64,000 bases of DNA from Mycobacterium sp. AT1 (GTDB lineage: Bacteria > Actinomycetota > Actinomycetes > Mycobacteriales > Mycobacteriaceae). The notes below the pieces were generated by a model. That model saw nothing but the letters and a program-made list of their open reading frames with translations, did no database searches and was not told the origin of the DNA. Below are positions 9,063-18,498 of the stretch, piece after piece. A program made the translations under genes and the position numbers. The stretch covers positions 124,001 to 188,000 of the forward strand of contig NZ_MVOC01000009.1 in assembly GCF_002043095.1 (NCBI RefSeq), in the 5' to 3' direction. Position 1 is the stretch's first letter. Each line of letters starts with the position of its first letter.

Positions 9063-9806
9063 ATGAGAGACATGCCCGAAGCAACCGAACCTACCGTGGA
9101 CTTCGACTTCCGGCTGACCGATCGGGTCGCCCTGGTGACCGGCGGCGCATCCGGAATTGGGGCAGCCATCGCGGCGGCCTTCGTGACCAAGGGGGCCACG
9201 GTCGCCGTCGCGGATCTCGCCACCGACGGCGGGTACACCTGTGACGTCTCCGATCCCGAATCGGTCGAGAGCACCGTGGCTGCCGTCATCGCCGACCACG
9301 GCAAGATCGACATCCTGGTCAACAGCGCCGGCATCGCCAGACTCGCACCCGCGGAGGAGATTTCGCTCGCGGATTGGGATTCGACGATGGCCGTCAACCT
9401 CAAGGGCACCTTCCTGATGTGTCAGGTCGTCGGACGGCACATGCTTGCCGCAGGCCGTGGTGCGATCGTCAACATGGCGTCCCAAGCCGCCAGCGTGGCC
9501 ATCGAGGAACACGTCGCCTACTGCGCGTCGAAGTTCGGCGTCCTCGGCGTCACCAAGGTGCTCGCCACCGAATGGGCGGGCCGCGGCGTGCGGGTCAACA
9601 GCATCTCCCCGACCGTGGTTCTCACCGATCTCGGAATCAAGGCGTGGGACAATCCGAAGGGTGACGCGCTCAAGAAGCTGATCCCCACCGGCCGATTCGC
9701 CTACCCCAACGAGATCGCTGCTGCGGCAATCTATCTGGCCTCCGATGCCGCGGCCATGGTCAACGGGGCCGACCTCGTCGTCGATGGCGGTTACACCATC
9801 AAGTAG
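9063..9806 (+). CDS. SDR polyol dehydrogenase (threitol-dehydrogenase-like)
   Basis: This SDR of about 247 residues has TGGASGIG, a truncated cofactor-side segment, NSAG, NMASQAAS, the YCASK catalytic pair and the ending GADLVVDGGYTIK. The N-terminal string VDFDFRL and the C-terminus recall the D-threitol dehydrogenase studied in M. smegmatis, a resemblance from memory. It follows the SorC gene on the same strand and probably belongs to the polyol regulon. The first ATG is at 9063 with AGGAG only two bases upstream; the ATG at 9072 has an 11-base spacing and is equally possible. It converges with the lacI gene, with three bases between the stops. Confidence 0.85.
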   Translation: MRDMPEATEPTVDFDFRLTDRVALVTGGASGIGAAIAAAFVTKGATVAVADLATDGGYTCDVSDPESVESTVAAVIADHGKIDILVNSAGIARLAPAEEISLADWDSTMAVNLKGTFLMCQVVGRHMLAAGRGAIVNMASQAASVAIEEHVAYCASKFGVLGVTKVLATEWAGRGVRVNSISPTVVLTDLGIKAWDNPKGDALKKLIPTGRFAYPNEIAAAAIYLASDAAAMVNGADLVVDGGYTIK

Positions 9807-9809
9807 TCA

Positions 9810-10808
9810 TCAGGTAGTCGACGCGCGGGCCACCAGTTCCGGACGGAAAATCACGTGGTTGGGCTCGGCCTTCGGCGACTCCGCCGAGGCGATCAGAAGG
9901 TCGAGCGCCGTGGCCCCGATGTCCGCGCTCGGCTGGCGGATCGACGACAATGGCACCGCCGCCGAGCGGGCGAAGTCGATGTCGTCGTAGCCGATCAGCG
10001 CGACGTCGCCGGGGACGCTCACTCCGTCGCTGGCCAACGCCTGCAACATCCCGATCGCCAACAGGTCGTTGGCGCAGAAGACCGCATCGGGTCGCTGCTC
10101 GGCCGGGCGGGCGCACAACTGCTCCCCCGCGGCGCGACCCGCCAGCACACTGGGTTCGTCGGTAGGCACCACTTCCAATGTCGCGCCGGGAAATTCGTCG
10201 ACTGCCGCTCGAGCGCCCGCCAGCCGGTCCGCGACCTGCCGCAAGCCGAGGGGTCCACCGACGTAGGCGATGCGACGGCGTCCACGCTCGCACAGATGGT
10301 GCGCCGCGAGCCGGCCACCGGCCACGTCGTCGACCGCCACCGAGGCGAACGGCGTCCCCGTGCCGTCACGGTCCACCAGCACGACGGGCACACCACGGCG
10401 GTGCAGTGCGAGCAGGCGGTCGAGGTCTTCGCCCACCGGCGAAATCAGCAGGCCGAAGACGCGTTGCTCCTCGAACGTGTCCAGATAGGTCCGTTCGCGT
10501 CGAGGGTCGTCGTCCGAGGTTCCCAGCAGGACGACCAGATTGTGTTGTGCCGCCTGAAGTTCCGCGGATCGCGCCACGTCGGTGAAGAACGGGTTTCCGA
10601 CGTCGAGGACCAACAGCCCCACACAACGGGACTGGCCCGCCCGTAGCTGCCGCGCGGCGTCGTTGCGGACGAAGCCCAACGTCTCGATCGCGGCCTGCAC
10701 CCGCGCGACAGTGGCGGGAGCAACCCGTTCCGGGGCGTTGAGCACGTTGGACACCGTGCCGACGGAGACCGAGGCCGCCGCGGCGACGTCACGAATCCCG
10801 GCGGCCAC
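9810..10808 (-). CDS. LacI-family repressor of the rhamnose operon
   Basis: This 332-residue LacI-type regulator begins with the helix-turn-helix GIRDVAAAASVSVGTVSNVLN (residues about 4-25, YxPxxxA-type hinge region following) and continues with a periplasmic-binding-protein-like effector domain (VGLLVLDVGNPFFTDV, FCANDLLAIGMLQAL, LIGYDDIDFA). It is the last gene of the minus-strand rhamnose operon. The GTG start lies five bases after the lldD stop. The reading frame is open far upstream but that part is out-of-frame readthrough of lldD. It should bind the palindrome at 18433-18448, so the operon would be autoregulated, with L-rhamnose or an intermediate as inducer (inference). Confidence 0.88.
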   Translation of the reverse strand: MAAGIRDVAAAASVSVGTVSNVLNAPERVAPATVARVQAAIETLGFVRNDAARQLRAGQSRCVGLLVLDVGNPFFTDVARSAELQAAQHNLVVLLGTSDDDPRRERTYLDTFEEQRVFGLLISPVGEDLDRLLALHRRGVPVVLVDRDGTGTPFASVAVDDVAGGRLAAHHLCERGRRRIAYVGGPLGLRQVADRLAGARAAVDEFPGATLEVVPTDEPSVLAGRAAGEQLCARPAEQRPDAVFCANDLLAIGMLQALASDGVSVPGDVALIGYDDIDFARSAAVPLSSIRQPSADIGATALDLLIASAESPKAEPNHVIFRPELVARASTT

Positions 10809-10813
10809 CGCAG

Positions 10814-12088
10814 TTAGCCCCTCGTCGTCGGTTGCCGGGGGGCAAGCCGCTCCAGCTGCGTGACGTGGGCGGGGGTGAGCTCCTCCAATGAGTTCACGCC
10901 CAGCAGGCGCATGGTCCGCTCGACCTGACCGGAGAGAATCTCGATGGCACGGTTGACCCCGGCCTCCCCGCCTGCCATCAGCCCGTAGAGGTACGCCCTC
11001 CCGATCAAGGTGAAGCGGGCCCCCATCGCGATCGCGGCCACCACGTCGGCGCCCGACATGATGCCGGTGTCCAGGTGCACCTCGACATCCTTGCCGACCT
11101 CGCGGACCACCTCGGGTAGCAGATGGAACGGGATGGGCGCCCGGTCGAGTTGGCGCCCACCGTGATTGGACAGCAGCACCGCGTCGACGCCCAGGTCGGC
11201 GACGGCCCGTGCGTCGGCGACCGTCTGCACGCCCTTGACCACGAACTTGCCCGGCCACTGCGACTTGATCCAGGCGAGGTCCTCGAATGTCACCGTCGGA
11301 TCGAACATGGTGTCCAGCAACTCCGCGACGGTGCCCGACCACCGGTCCAGGGAGGCGAACGCCAGCGGCTCGGTGGTCAGGAAGTCGATCCACCACTGCG
11401 GGCGCGGCAGCGCGTTGGCGACGGTCCGCAGGGTCAGCGCCGGCGGGATGGACATGCCGTTGCGCTTGTCGCGCAAGCGGGCACCCGCGACGGGCACGTC
11501 GACGGTGACCAGCAGCGTGTCGTAGCCCGCGGCCACCGCACGCTCGACCAATGCCATCGACTTGTCGCGGTCCTTCCACATGTACAGCTGAAACCAGTTG
11601 CGCCCCAGCGGGTTCGCGGCCTTGACGTCCTCGATGGCGGTGGTGCCCATCGTCGACAGCGAGAACGGGATGCCCGCGCGCGCGGCGGCGTGTGCCCCGG
11701 CGATCTCGCCCTCGGTGTGCATCATCCTGGTGAACCCCGTGGGCGCGATCCCGAACGGCAGCGCCACCGGCGCGCCGAGGACGTCCCAACCGGTGCTCAC
11801 CTTCGACACGTCCCGAAGGATGGCCGGGTGAAACTCGACGTCGGAGAAAGCCTGTCGGGCCCGCGCAATGGACAGCTCTGCCTCTGCCGAGCCGTCGGTG
11901 TAGTCGAACGCCGCCCGCGGCGTGCGGCGCTTCGCGATGCGGCGCAGGTCTTCGATGGTCAACGCCTTGTCGAGCCGACGCTTGGTCGCGTTGAACTCCG
12001 GCTTCTTGAACTGCATCAGCGGCGCCAAGTCGTGCCTGCTCGGCAGGCGTCGCCTCGTCAAGTGGTTCGTCGAGTCGTTCATCGTCAT
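10814..12088 (-). CDS. lldD: L-lactate dehydrogenase, FMN-dependent (LldD2-like)
   Basis: This 424-residue enzyme of the alpha-hydroxy-acid oxidase family oxidises L-lactate to pyruvate with FMN and passes electrons to the respiratory chain. Visible are [66 protein letters not shown] and the active-site SNHGGRQLD with catalytic His and Arg. Sequence is very close to M. tuberculosis LldD2 (Rv1872c) as I recall it. The ATG overlaps the rhaB stop by four bases. Its place in the operon makes sense because the fused aldolase/dehydrogenase upstream yields L-lactate. Confidence 0.92.
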   Translation of the reverse strand: MTMNDSTNHLTRRRLPSRHDLAPLMQFKKPEFNATKRRLDKALTIEDLRRIAKRRTPRAAFDYTDGSAEAELSIARARQAFSDVEFHPAILRDVSKVSTGWDVLGAPVALPFGIAPTGFTRMMHTEGEIAGAHAAARAGIPFSLSTMGTTAIEDVKAANPLGRNWFQLYMWKDRDKSMALVERAVAAGYDTLLVTVDVPVAGARLRDKRNGMSIPPALTLRTVANALPRPQWWIDFLTTEPLAFASLDRWSGTVAELLDTMFDPTVTFEDLAWIKSQWPGKFVVKGVQTVADARAVADLGVDAVLLSNHGGRQLDRAPIPFHLLPEVVREVGKDVEVHLDTGIMSGADVVAAIAMGARFTLIGRAYLYGLMAGGEAGVNRAIEILSGQVERTMRLLGVNSLEELTPAHVTQLERLAPRQPTTRG

Positions 12089-13533
12089 ACCCTTCCTGCC
12101 GGAGCCCGTCGAGGCTCGAAGCGTTCCGTGGGCAACGTGGTGGCCATCGTCGCACGTAGGTCGTCGAGGTCGCCACGCAGCAGGCCGTTGGCACGCGCCT
12201 GCAGCAGAACGTTGCCGATCGCGGTGGCCTCCACCGGGCCGGCGACCACCGGCTTCTCTACCCGGTTGGCGACCAATTGACACAGCAGCCGGTTCCTCGC
12301 CCCGCCGCCGACCAGATGGACGGTCTCGACGGGCACACCGGTCAGGGCGGCCGACTGCTCGACGCCCCTGGCGAACCCGGCAGCGAGACTCTCGACGATG
12401 GCGCGGGCCATCTCGGGGCGACTCGTCGGCGCGGGCAGACCGCGTTCGTCGTACCACGCCGTGATCCGGCCGGGGATGTCGCCGGGTTCGACGAACCGCG
12501 GGTCGTCTCCGTCGAACACGTCGGCGGGCGGCGGGCAGGCCGCGGCCTGCTCGAGCAGCGCTGGAAGGTCGACGCGGGAGCCGTCGCGCTCCCAGTGGCG
12601 CACGGATTCGCTGAGCAGCCAGAGTCCCATGACGTTGCGCAGGAAACGAATTCGGCCGTCGGCACCCACTTCGTTGGTGAAGTTGGCCATGCGGGCGTCG
12701 GCACTCATCACCGGCGCGCCCAACTCCACCCCGACCAGCGCCCAGGTGCCGCAGGAGACGTAGGCCGCCGAGGCCGCGTCCATCGGAATGGCGACGATGG
12801 CCGATGCCGTGTCGTGCGACGCCACGGTGGCCACCCGCAGACCCGTGCCGAACCCCACCCGGTCGGCCAGGTCGGGCAGCACGGCGCCAAGCTCGGCGCC
12901 GGGCTCGGCCAGCTCGGGGAACAGGCCTGCCGGCAGGCCGAGCATCGACTCCAGCTCGGTGTCCCACGTGCCGTCGACGCCGAGCAGGCCGGTGGTCGAG
13001 GCGTTGGTCCGTTCCGTCGCAGTGCGCCCGGTCAGCCAGTAGCCGATCAGGTCGGGCACCAGAAGTGCGGTGTCGGCCAGGTCGAGCAGACCCTCGAGCT
13101 TGTCGGCGGCCAGCTGAAACATCGTGTTGAACGCCAAGAACTGCAGCCCGTTGCGCGCGTGGATGCGCTCCTGCGGCAGCGTCTCGTGCACGGCATCGGC
13201 GCCGAGGGCGCACCGGGCGTCTCGGTAGTTGTACGGCAGCCCAAGCAGTTTGCCGTCGCGCAGCAGGCCGTAGTCGACGGCCCACGAGTCCACCCCGACG
13301 CTGGCCACGTCGGGCGCGACGCGACTCGCCTCGGCAAGACCCGTGCAGATGTTGCCGAACAAGCCGGGCAGGTCCCAGTGCATCGCCGTGCGCCGACCGT
13401 TCCAGAGGTACACCGGATCGTTGGCGAACCGGTTCATCTGGCGCATCTCCAGGGTGCCGGGCCCGACGTCGGCCAGCATGACCCGGCCGCTGGTGGCACC
13501 TAGGTCGACTGCGACGAACCGGCCGGTGCTCAT
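12085..13533 (-). CDS. rhaB: L-rhamnulose kinase
   Basis: This 482-residue FGGY-family kinase matches rhamnulokinases: N-terminal [54 protein letters not shown] (catalytic Asp), [12 protein letters not shown] and [13 protein letters not shown]. It phosphorylates L-rhamnulose to L-rhamnulose-1-phosphate with ATP in the cytoplasm. The ATG at 13533 follows the aldolase stop by seven bases. An upstream in-frame extension lacks family similarity and was left out. The stop overlaps lldD. Confidence 0.93.
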   Translation of the reverse strand: MSTGRFVAVDLGATSGRVMLADVGPGTLEMRQMNRFANDPVYLWNGRRTAMHWDLPGLFGNICTGLAEASRVAPDVASVGVDSWAVDYGLLRDGKLLGLPYNYRDARCALGADAVHETLPQERIHARNGLQFLAFNTMFQLAADKLEGLLDLADTALLVPDLIGYWLTGRTATERTNASTTGLLGVDGTWDTELESMLGLPAGLFPELAEPGAELGAVLPDLADRVGFGTGLRVATVASHDTASAIVAIPMDAASAAYVSCGTWALVGVELGAPVMSADARMANFTNEVGADGRIRFLRNVMGLWLLSESVRHWERDGSRVDLPALLEQAAACPPPADVFDGDDPRFVEPGDIPGRITAWYDERGLPAPTSRPEMARAIVESLAAGFARGVEQSAALTGVPVETVHLVGGGARNRLLCQLVANRVEKPVVAGPVEATAIGNVLLQARANGLLRGDLDDLRATMATTLPTERFEPRRAPAGRV

Positions 13534-13540
13534 CGTGCGC

Positions 13541-15586
13541 TCATCGGAGGAAAGCCGCCGCCACGCCAGCATCCACCGGCACGTGCAACCCGGTCGTGTG
13601 CGAGAAGTCCGAGGTGCACAGCGCGAACGCCGCGTTCGCGATGTTCTCAGGCAGTACTTCACGTTTCAGCAGGGTGCGCTGTGCGTAGTAGGCGCCCAGC
13701 TCCTCCTCCGGCACGCCGTAGACCGCAGCCCGCTTGGCGCCCCAGCCACCCGCGAAGATGCCGGACCCGCGGACGACGCCGTCGGGGTTGATGCCGTTGA
13801 CCTTGATGCCGTGCTCGCCCAGTTCGGCGGCCAGCAACCGCACCTGGTGCGCCTGGTCGGCCTTGGTCGCCGAGTAGGCAATGTTGTTGGGACCGGCGAA
13901 CACCGAGTTCTTCGACGAGATGTAGATGATGTCTCCGCCCAGCTTCTGGTCGATCAGCGCGCGGGCCGCGGCCTTCGAGACCAGGAACGAGCCGCGGGCC
14001 ATCACGTTGTGCTGCAGGTCCCAGTCGGCCGCCGTGGTTTCCAGCAGCGACTTCGACAGCGAAAGGCCGGCGTTGTTGACCACGATGTCGATCCCGCCGA
14101 ACGCCAGCACGGTCGCGTCGACCGCGGCCTGCACGGCCGCCTCGTCGGTGACGTCGGCGGCGATCCCGATCGCCACGTCGGTGCTGCCGATCTGCTCGGC
14201 TGCGGCACCGGCCTTCTCGGCGTCCAAGTCGGCGATGACGACGCACGCGCCCTCGGCGGCCAGACGTTCCGCAATGGCCTTGCCGATGCCCGAGGCGGCG
14301 CCGGTGACCAATGCGATGCGGGTGGCTAGTGGCTTCGGCTTGGGCATCCGCGCAAGCTTGGCCTCCTCAAGCGCCCAGTACTCGATGCGGAACTTCTCCG
14401 CTTCGTCGATGGGGGCGTAGGTCGAGATGGCCTCGGCACCGCGCATCACGTTGATCGCGTTGAGGTAGAACTCCCCCGCGACGCGCGCGGTCTGCTTGTC
14501 CTTGCCGTAGCTGAACATTCCGACGCCCGGAATCAGCACGATCGCCGGGTCGGCACCGCGCATCGCGGGCGACTCGGGCGAGGCGTGCCGCTCGTAGTAG
14601 CCGGCGTAGTCCGCGCGGTACTGCTCGTGCAGTTCGGTCAACCTCGCCTTGGCGTCGTCGACCGACGCGTCCGCGGGCAGGTCGAGGACCATCGGCTTGA
14701 CCTTGGTGCGCAGGAAGTGGTCCGGGCAACTGGTGCCCAGCGCGGCCAACCTGGGATGCTCACTGCTGGAGAGGAATTCGAGCACCCGGGGGTCGTCGGT
14801 GAAATGACCCACCTGCGGTTTGTCGGCCGAGGCGAGACCCCGGATGAACGGTGCCAGCTCGGCGGCCTTGGCACGGCGGGTGTCGTCGGGCAGCGCGCCG
14901 TAGCCGTCCAACGGCGTACCGAAGGGCTGGGGTCGACCGTTGGCGTCCAGGTAGCGCTGCACCGTGTCGATGATCTCCAGGGAACGTGCCTCGGCCTCTG
15001 CCGACGTGTCGCCCCACGCGGTGATGCCGTGGCCACCGAGGATGGTGCCGATCGCCTGCGGGTTGTGTTCCTTGATCTCGGCAATGTCGAGGCCCAGCTG
15101 GAATCCTGGCCTGCGCCAAGGGATCCACACCACGCGGTCGCCGAAGATCTGCTTGGTCAGCGCCTCGCCGTCGGCGGCGGTGGCCAACGCGATGCCCGAG
15201 TCGGGGTGCAGGTGGTCGACGTGAGCCGCGTCGACTAGACCGTGCATCGCGGTGTCGATCGACGGGGCCGCGCCACCCCGCCCGTGCAGGCAGTAGTCGA
15301 AGGCCGCGACCATCTCGTCCTCACGCTCGACGCCGGGGTAGACGTCGACCAGCGCGCGCATGCGGTCCAGCCGCAGCACGGCCAGCCCGTTCTCGGTCAG
15401 GGTGCCCAGGTCACCACCGGAACCCTTGACCCACAACAGGTCTACGGGTGCCCCGGTCACCGGGTCCACCTCGGAGCCCTTGGCCGAGGTGTTGCCACCG
15501 GCGTAGTTGGTGTTCTTCGGGTCGGAGCCCAGTCGGTTGGATCGGGCGATCAGCTCGGCGACGGTTGGATTCGTCATGGTGGTCAT
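13541..15586 (-). CDS. Bifunctional rhamnulose-1-phosphate aldolase / lactaldehyde dehydrogenase (RhaEW type)
   Basis: This 681-residue fusion has two enzymes. Residues about 1-420 form a class II aldolase/RhaD-like domain (SNRLGSDPKNTNYAGGNTSAKG, VDHLHPDSGIAL, GGHGITAWG) with the zinc histidines in HVDHLH and GHG. Residues about 430-681 form an SDR domain (ALVTGAASGIGKAIAERLAAEG, NNAG, YISSKNS, YSATKAD). The pair cleaves L-rhamnulose-1-phosphate to DHAP and L-lactaldehyde and oxidises the aldehyde to L-lactate, which the downstream LldD can use. The ATG at 15586 overlaps the isomerase stop (ATGA) and has GGGGAGC before it; a second ATG lies three codons on. Confidence 0.92.
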   Translation of the reverse strand: MTTMTNPTVAELIARSNRLGSDPKNTNYAGGNTSAKGSEVDPVTGAPVDLLWVKGSGGDLGTLTENGLAVLRLDRMRALVDVYPGVEREDEMVAAFDYCLHGRGGAAPSIDTAMHGLVDAAHVDHLHPDSGIALATAADGEALTKQIFGDRVVWIPWRRPGFQLGLDIAEIKEHNPQAIGTILGGHGITAWGDTSAEAEARSLEIIDTVQRYLDANGRPQPFGTPLDGYGALPDDTRRAKAAELAPFIRGLASADKPQVGHFTDDPRVLEFLSSSEHPRLAALGTSCPDHFLRTKVKPMVLDLPADASVDDAKARLTELHEQYRADYAGYYERHASPESPAMRGADPAIVLIPGVGMFSYGKDKQTARVAGEFYLNAINVMRGAEAISTYAPIDEAEKFRIEYWALEEAKLARMPKPKPLATRIALVTGAASGIGKAIAERLAAEGACVVIADLDAEKAGAAAEQIGSTDVAIGIAADVTDEAAVQAAVDATVLAFGGIDIVVNNAGLSLSKSLLETTAADWDLQHNVMARGSFLVSKAAARALIDQKLGGDIIYISSKNSVFAGPNNIAYSATKADQAHQVRLLAAELGEHGIKVNGINPDGVVRGSGIFAGGWGAKRAAVYGVPEEELGAYYAQRTLLKREVLPENIANAAFALCTSDFSHTTGLHVPVDAGVAAAFLR

Positions 15587-16728
15587 GCTCCCCACGAAGA
15601 TTGGGTGCCGCCGACGCGTTCGGCGTCGACGGTGTCCTGGTAGCCCGATTCGGCGAAGGCGCGCATCGGATGTTCGGGAAGGCCGCGGTCGGCGCGCCAC
15701 TGAGCCATCGCCGGCCGGACGTCGGTGTAGAACGCGTCCATGAAGATCTCGTTGGCGCCAAGCACGTCACCGGATTCCTGCGCGACGGCCAGCGCATCCG
15801 CGTCGACGAGCTGTGCCCGCGCGGTCATCTCGGCCACGTTGAGCACCGAGCGGATCTGGCCGGGGATCTTCGCCTCGACGTTGTGGCACTGGTCCAGCAT
15901 CAGCGAGAGGTCGCTGCCGGCGTCCAGACCACCACCGCGGATCACCTCGAACATGATGCGGAACAGCTGGAACGGATCGGCCGCCCCGACGATCAGGTCG
16001 TCGTCGGCGTAGAACCGGGAGTTGAAGTCGAAGGACCCCAGCTTCCCCAGCCGCAGCAACTGAGCGACGATGAACTCGATGTTGGTGCCGGGTGCGTGGT
16101 GTCCGGTGTCGAGGCACACCTTCGCGCGCTCGCCGAGCGCCGAGACCTGTACGTAGGAGGTGCCCCAGTCCGGCACGTCGGTCATGTACATCGCGGGCTC
16201 GAAGAACTTGTACTCCAACACCATTCGCTGGCCTTCGGAGATGTGCTGGTAGATGGCGGCCAGCGACTCGGCCAGCCGGTCCTGACGCCCGCGGATGTCA
16301 CCCTGGCCGGGGTAGTTGGTGCCGTCCGCCAGCCAGATCTTCAGATCCTGCGAACCGGTCTGGTTCATGATCTCGATGCAGGCCAGGTGGTGGTCGATCG
16401 CCTTCTGCCGGACCATCTCGTCGACGTGGGTGAGGCTGCCGAACTTGTAGTCGTCGTCCTGGAAGGTGTTGGAGTTGACGGTCCCCAGCGCCACGCCGTG
16501 CTCGGCGGCGTGCGCGGCGAGGGCGGCGTAGTCGTCGACCCGGTCCCACGGGATGTGCAGGGCGACCGTGGGCGCCATCCCGGTGAAGCGGTGCACCGTC
16601 GCGGCGTCGGCGATCTTCTCTTCGATCGTGCGCGGGGTGCCGGGCGTGCCGAACACCTTGAATCGAGTGCCGGAGTTTCCGAACGCCCACGAGGGCAGTT
16701 CGATGGCCACGTTGTCGAGCAGATTCAT
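15583..16728 (-). CDS. rhaI: L-rhamnose isomerase (TIM-barrel, xylose-isomerase-like family)
   Basis: This 381-residue sugar isomerase belongs to the RhaI group related to the Pseudomonas stutzeri enzyme, not the E. coli RhaA family. Metal-site residues can be proposed as Glu172 with Lys174 (LEYKF) and Asp207 with His210 (CLDTGHH). Also visible are TVNSNTFQDDDYKFGSLTH and RFYADDDLIVG. It converts L-rhamnose to L-rhamnulose. The ATG overlaps the MFS stop by four bases. Length is as expected. It acts between the mutarotase and the kinase in the pathway. Confidence 0.92.
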   Translation of the reverse strand: MNLLDNVAIELPSWAFGNSGTRFKVFGTPGTPRTIEEKIADAATVHRFTGMAPTVALHIPWDRVDDYAALAAHAAEHGVALGTVNSNTFQDDDYKFGSLTHVDEMVRQKAIDHHLACIEIMNQTGSQDLKIWLADGTNYPGQGDIRGRQDRLAESLAAIYQHISEGQRMVLEYKFFEPAMYMTDVPDWGTSYVQVSALGERAKVCLDTGHHAPGTNIEFIVAQLLRLGKLGSFDFNSRFYADDDLIVGAADPFQLFRIMFEVIRGGGLDAGSDLSLMLDQCHNVEAKIPGQIRSVLNVAEMTARAQLVDADALAVAQESGDVLGANEIFMDAFYTDVRPAMAQWRADRGLPEHPMRAFAESGYQDTVDAERVGGTQSSWGA

Positions 16729-18068
16729 TGGACTGCCACCTCCGTCGCGGTCGAACTCTGCACACCATCATTGTCCGTCGCTGCGCTCGCCCGTGGGCCG
16801 TACCGCTCAAGTTCGATCTGCCGCAATGACTTTCCCCTCGTTTCCGGAGCCCAGACGGCGCCGATCACCAGCGCCACCGTCAGCAGGCCGATGAGCAGAA
16901 GTCCGACACCCGTGAGCCCGGTGACCGCCAGCAACGTCGGGAAGAAGTAGCTCAGCAGCCCGGTGAAGCTGCGCACGACGCAGAACATCACGCCCTGGGC
17001 ACTGGCTCGGTACGGGGTGGCGAACAGCTCGCTCGCCCAGAGGCTGTAGAACGCCTGCGCGCCGATGCCTGCCGAGACACCCCACAGGACGGCGAAGGCC
17101 AGCATCGTCGGCACGCCACCATCGGTGAACGCCACCAGCACGATCCAACCGGCGATGCCGAGCGCGGCGCCGATGACGTAGAGCAGCCGCTGCGACATCC
17201 GGTCGGCGTACCGCATGAAGCCGAAGTAGGTCGCGGCCACGGTGCAGCCCCACACCAGAACCTGCAGCATGTTCTGCGCGACGGCACTGTGCAGTCCGGC
17301 GGCGTCGTAGACGCGGGGCATGAAGATGCCCGCCTGACCGGCGACGGTGTTCCAGAACAGGTAGATGCCGCCGAGGAACAGCAGCGCGGCGATGTTGACC
17401 TTGCGGGAGAACAGACCGCGCAGCCCGCGCAGACCAACCGCGTTCGCGACTGGAACTGATTCCTTCTGACCTTCCTCACTCCAGATCGTCGACTCCGCGA
17501 GCCCCTGGCGCACCCACCAGACGACGGCGGCGACGACGAAGAGGTGCAGGAAGATCAGGCGGGACCCGAGGAGGCCCATGGGCGCCAGAGCGGCGGCCAG
17601 CCCGAAGCCGATCAATGGGCCGACCGACCAGGCCAACTGGGCGGTGCCGACATGCTTGGCCCGACCGTCGGTCGGCGCCTGCTCGGCGATGTAGGTCCAC
17701 GACGCGGGGACGCCTGCGCCGACGGCGAGGCCGGTGATCACGAAGGCGGCCAACAGCATTGCGTAGTTGACGGCGAACGCGGCCAGCAGCACACCGGCCA
17801 TGTAGACCAGCAGGTCGTAGGTGTAGATCGCCTTGCGGCCGTACCGGTCACACAGCGGACCGCCGAGGATCGCGCCGATGGCCGCGCCGAAGGCGTTGGC
17901 GCTCAACGCCGCCAGGAGCCCGACCGCGAAGTTGCCAATGTTGAACTCCGACTGCCAGAAGGCCAGGCTGGTGGCGATCGCGATGATCGACCCGGCTTCG
18001 ATGTAGTTGGACATGGCGACCGCGATGGTCGCCCGCCAACCCGTCGTCGTGCGTGCTCCGATTTTCAT
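16725..18068 (-). CDS. MFS sugar transporter, probable L-rhamnose permease
   Basis: This 447-residue membrane protein has about twelve hydrophobic segments and MFS loops: GPLCDRYGRKAIYTYDLL (the loop 2-3 D-R-x-G-R-K motif) and PASWTYIAEQAP near the fourth to fifth helix. The C-terminal tail is hydrophilic (WAPETRGKSLRQIELERYG, sugar-porter like). It is second in the rhamnose operon, eight bases after the mutarotase, so L-rhamnose uptake is the natural inference. It would be a secondary transporter in place of the RhaT or ABC systems known from other bacteria. Confidence 0.87.
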   Translation of the reverse strand: MKIGARTTTGWRATIAVAMSNYIEAGSIIAIATSLAFWQSEFNIGNFAVGLLAALSANAFGAAIGAILGGPLCDRYGRKAIYTYDLLVYMAGVLLAAFAVNYAMLLAAFVITGLAVGAGVPASWTYIAEQAPTDGRAKHVGTAQLAWSVGPLIGFGLAAALAPMGLLGSRLIFLHLFVVAAVVWWVRQGLAESTIWSEEGQKESVPVANAVGLRGLRGLFSRKVNIAALLFLGGIYLFWNTVAGQAGIFMPRVYDAAGLHSAVAQNMLQVLVWGCTVAATYFGFMRYADRMSQRLLYVIGAALGIAGWIVLVAFTDGGVPTMLAFAVLWGVSAGIGAQAFYSLWASELFATPYRASAQGVMFCVVRSFTGLLSYFFPTLLAVTGLTGVGLLLIGLLTVALVIGAVWAPETRGKSLRQIELERYGPRASAATDNDGVQSSTATEVAVQ

Positions 18069-18076
18069 GGGTTCCT

Positions 18077-18418
18077 TCAGTCGAGGTGGAAGTACTCGGT
18101 GAGCGGCGTCATCGCCTGGTCGGGTTGGACCCCGGCAGGGTTATCGAAGAAGTCGGACATGCCGGCCTGCCAGCGCGCGTTGACTTCGGTGGCGGCCATG
18201 CGCGACTGCGCTACCGCGAAGTCGTCGGTCTCGAGATAGCCGACGACGAGCCCGTCGTCGGGTCGGACGAACAGCGAATAGTTGTGCCAGCCGGCCTCGC
18301 TCAGCGCCTCGAGCATCTCCGGCCAGACGTGTTCGTGCGCGGCGACGTACTCGTCGACGCGTTCGGGTTTGAGGTGCAGGACGAAGCACACCCGGGTGAC
18401 CGCGGCTTGATCCACCAC
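18077..18418 (-). CDS. rhaM: L-rhamnose mutarotase
   Basis: This small protein of about 113 residues has the RhaM family layout: VCFVLHLKPERVDEYVAAHEHVWPEML at the N-terminus, NYSLFVRPDDGLVVGYLETDD in the middle and FDNP near the end, with the active-site His in the HEHVWPEM segment. It interconverts alpha and beta anomers of L-rhamnose so the isomerase receives its preferred form. It is the first gene of the operon. There are two adjacent GTG codons; GGAGG sits three bases before the first (18418) and six before the second (18415), which may be the real start. Confidence 0.9.
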   Translation of the reverse strand: MVDQAAVTRVCFVLHLKPERVDEYVAAHEHVWPEMLEALSEAGWHNYSLFVRPDDGLVVGYLETDDFAVAQSRMAATEVNARWQAGMSDFFDNPAGVQPDQAMTPLTEYFHLD

Positions 18419-18432
18419 TCGCCTCCAGCTGG

Positions 18433-18448
18433 ATTGAAACGTTTCAAT
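18433..18448. promoter_or_regulatory. LacI-family operator for the rhamnose operon
   Basis: ATTGAAACGTTTCAAT is a perfect 16 bp palindrome with the central CG typical of LacI-family operators. It lies 15-30 bases upstream of rhaM, overlapping or just after where a promoter must be (a TACAGT hexamer lies just upstream on the minus strand). The only LacI-type gene in the window is the last gene of this operon, which makes it the likely binder. Confidence 0.8.
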
Positions 18449-18498
18449 ACGTGATGGCGATCACTGTAGGGAATGTTCGTGATCGCGTCAACCTCGCA

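Noticed and set aside
10809..12194. In-frame open extension upstream of the LacI gene to 794 codons
   Set aside because: The extra part is an out-of-frame read of lldD; LacI family similarity begins only at the GTG at 10808.
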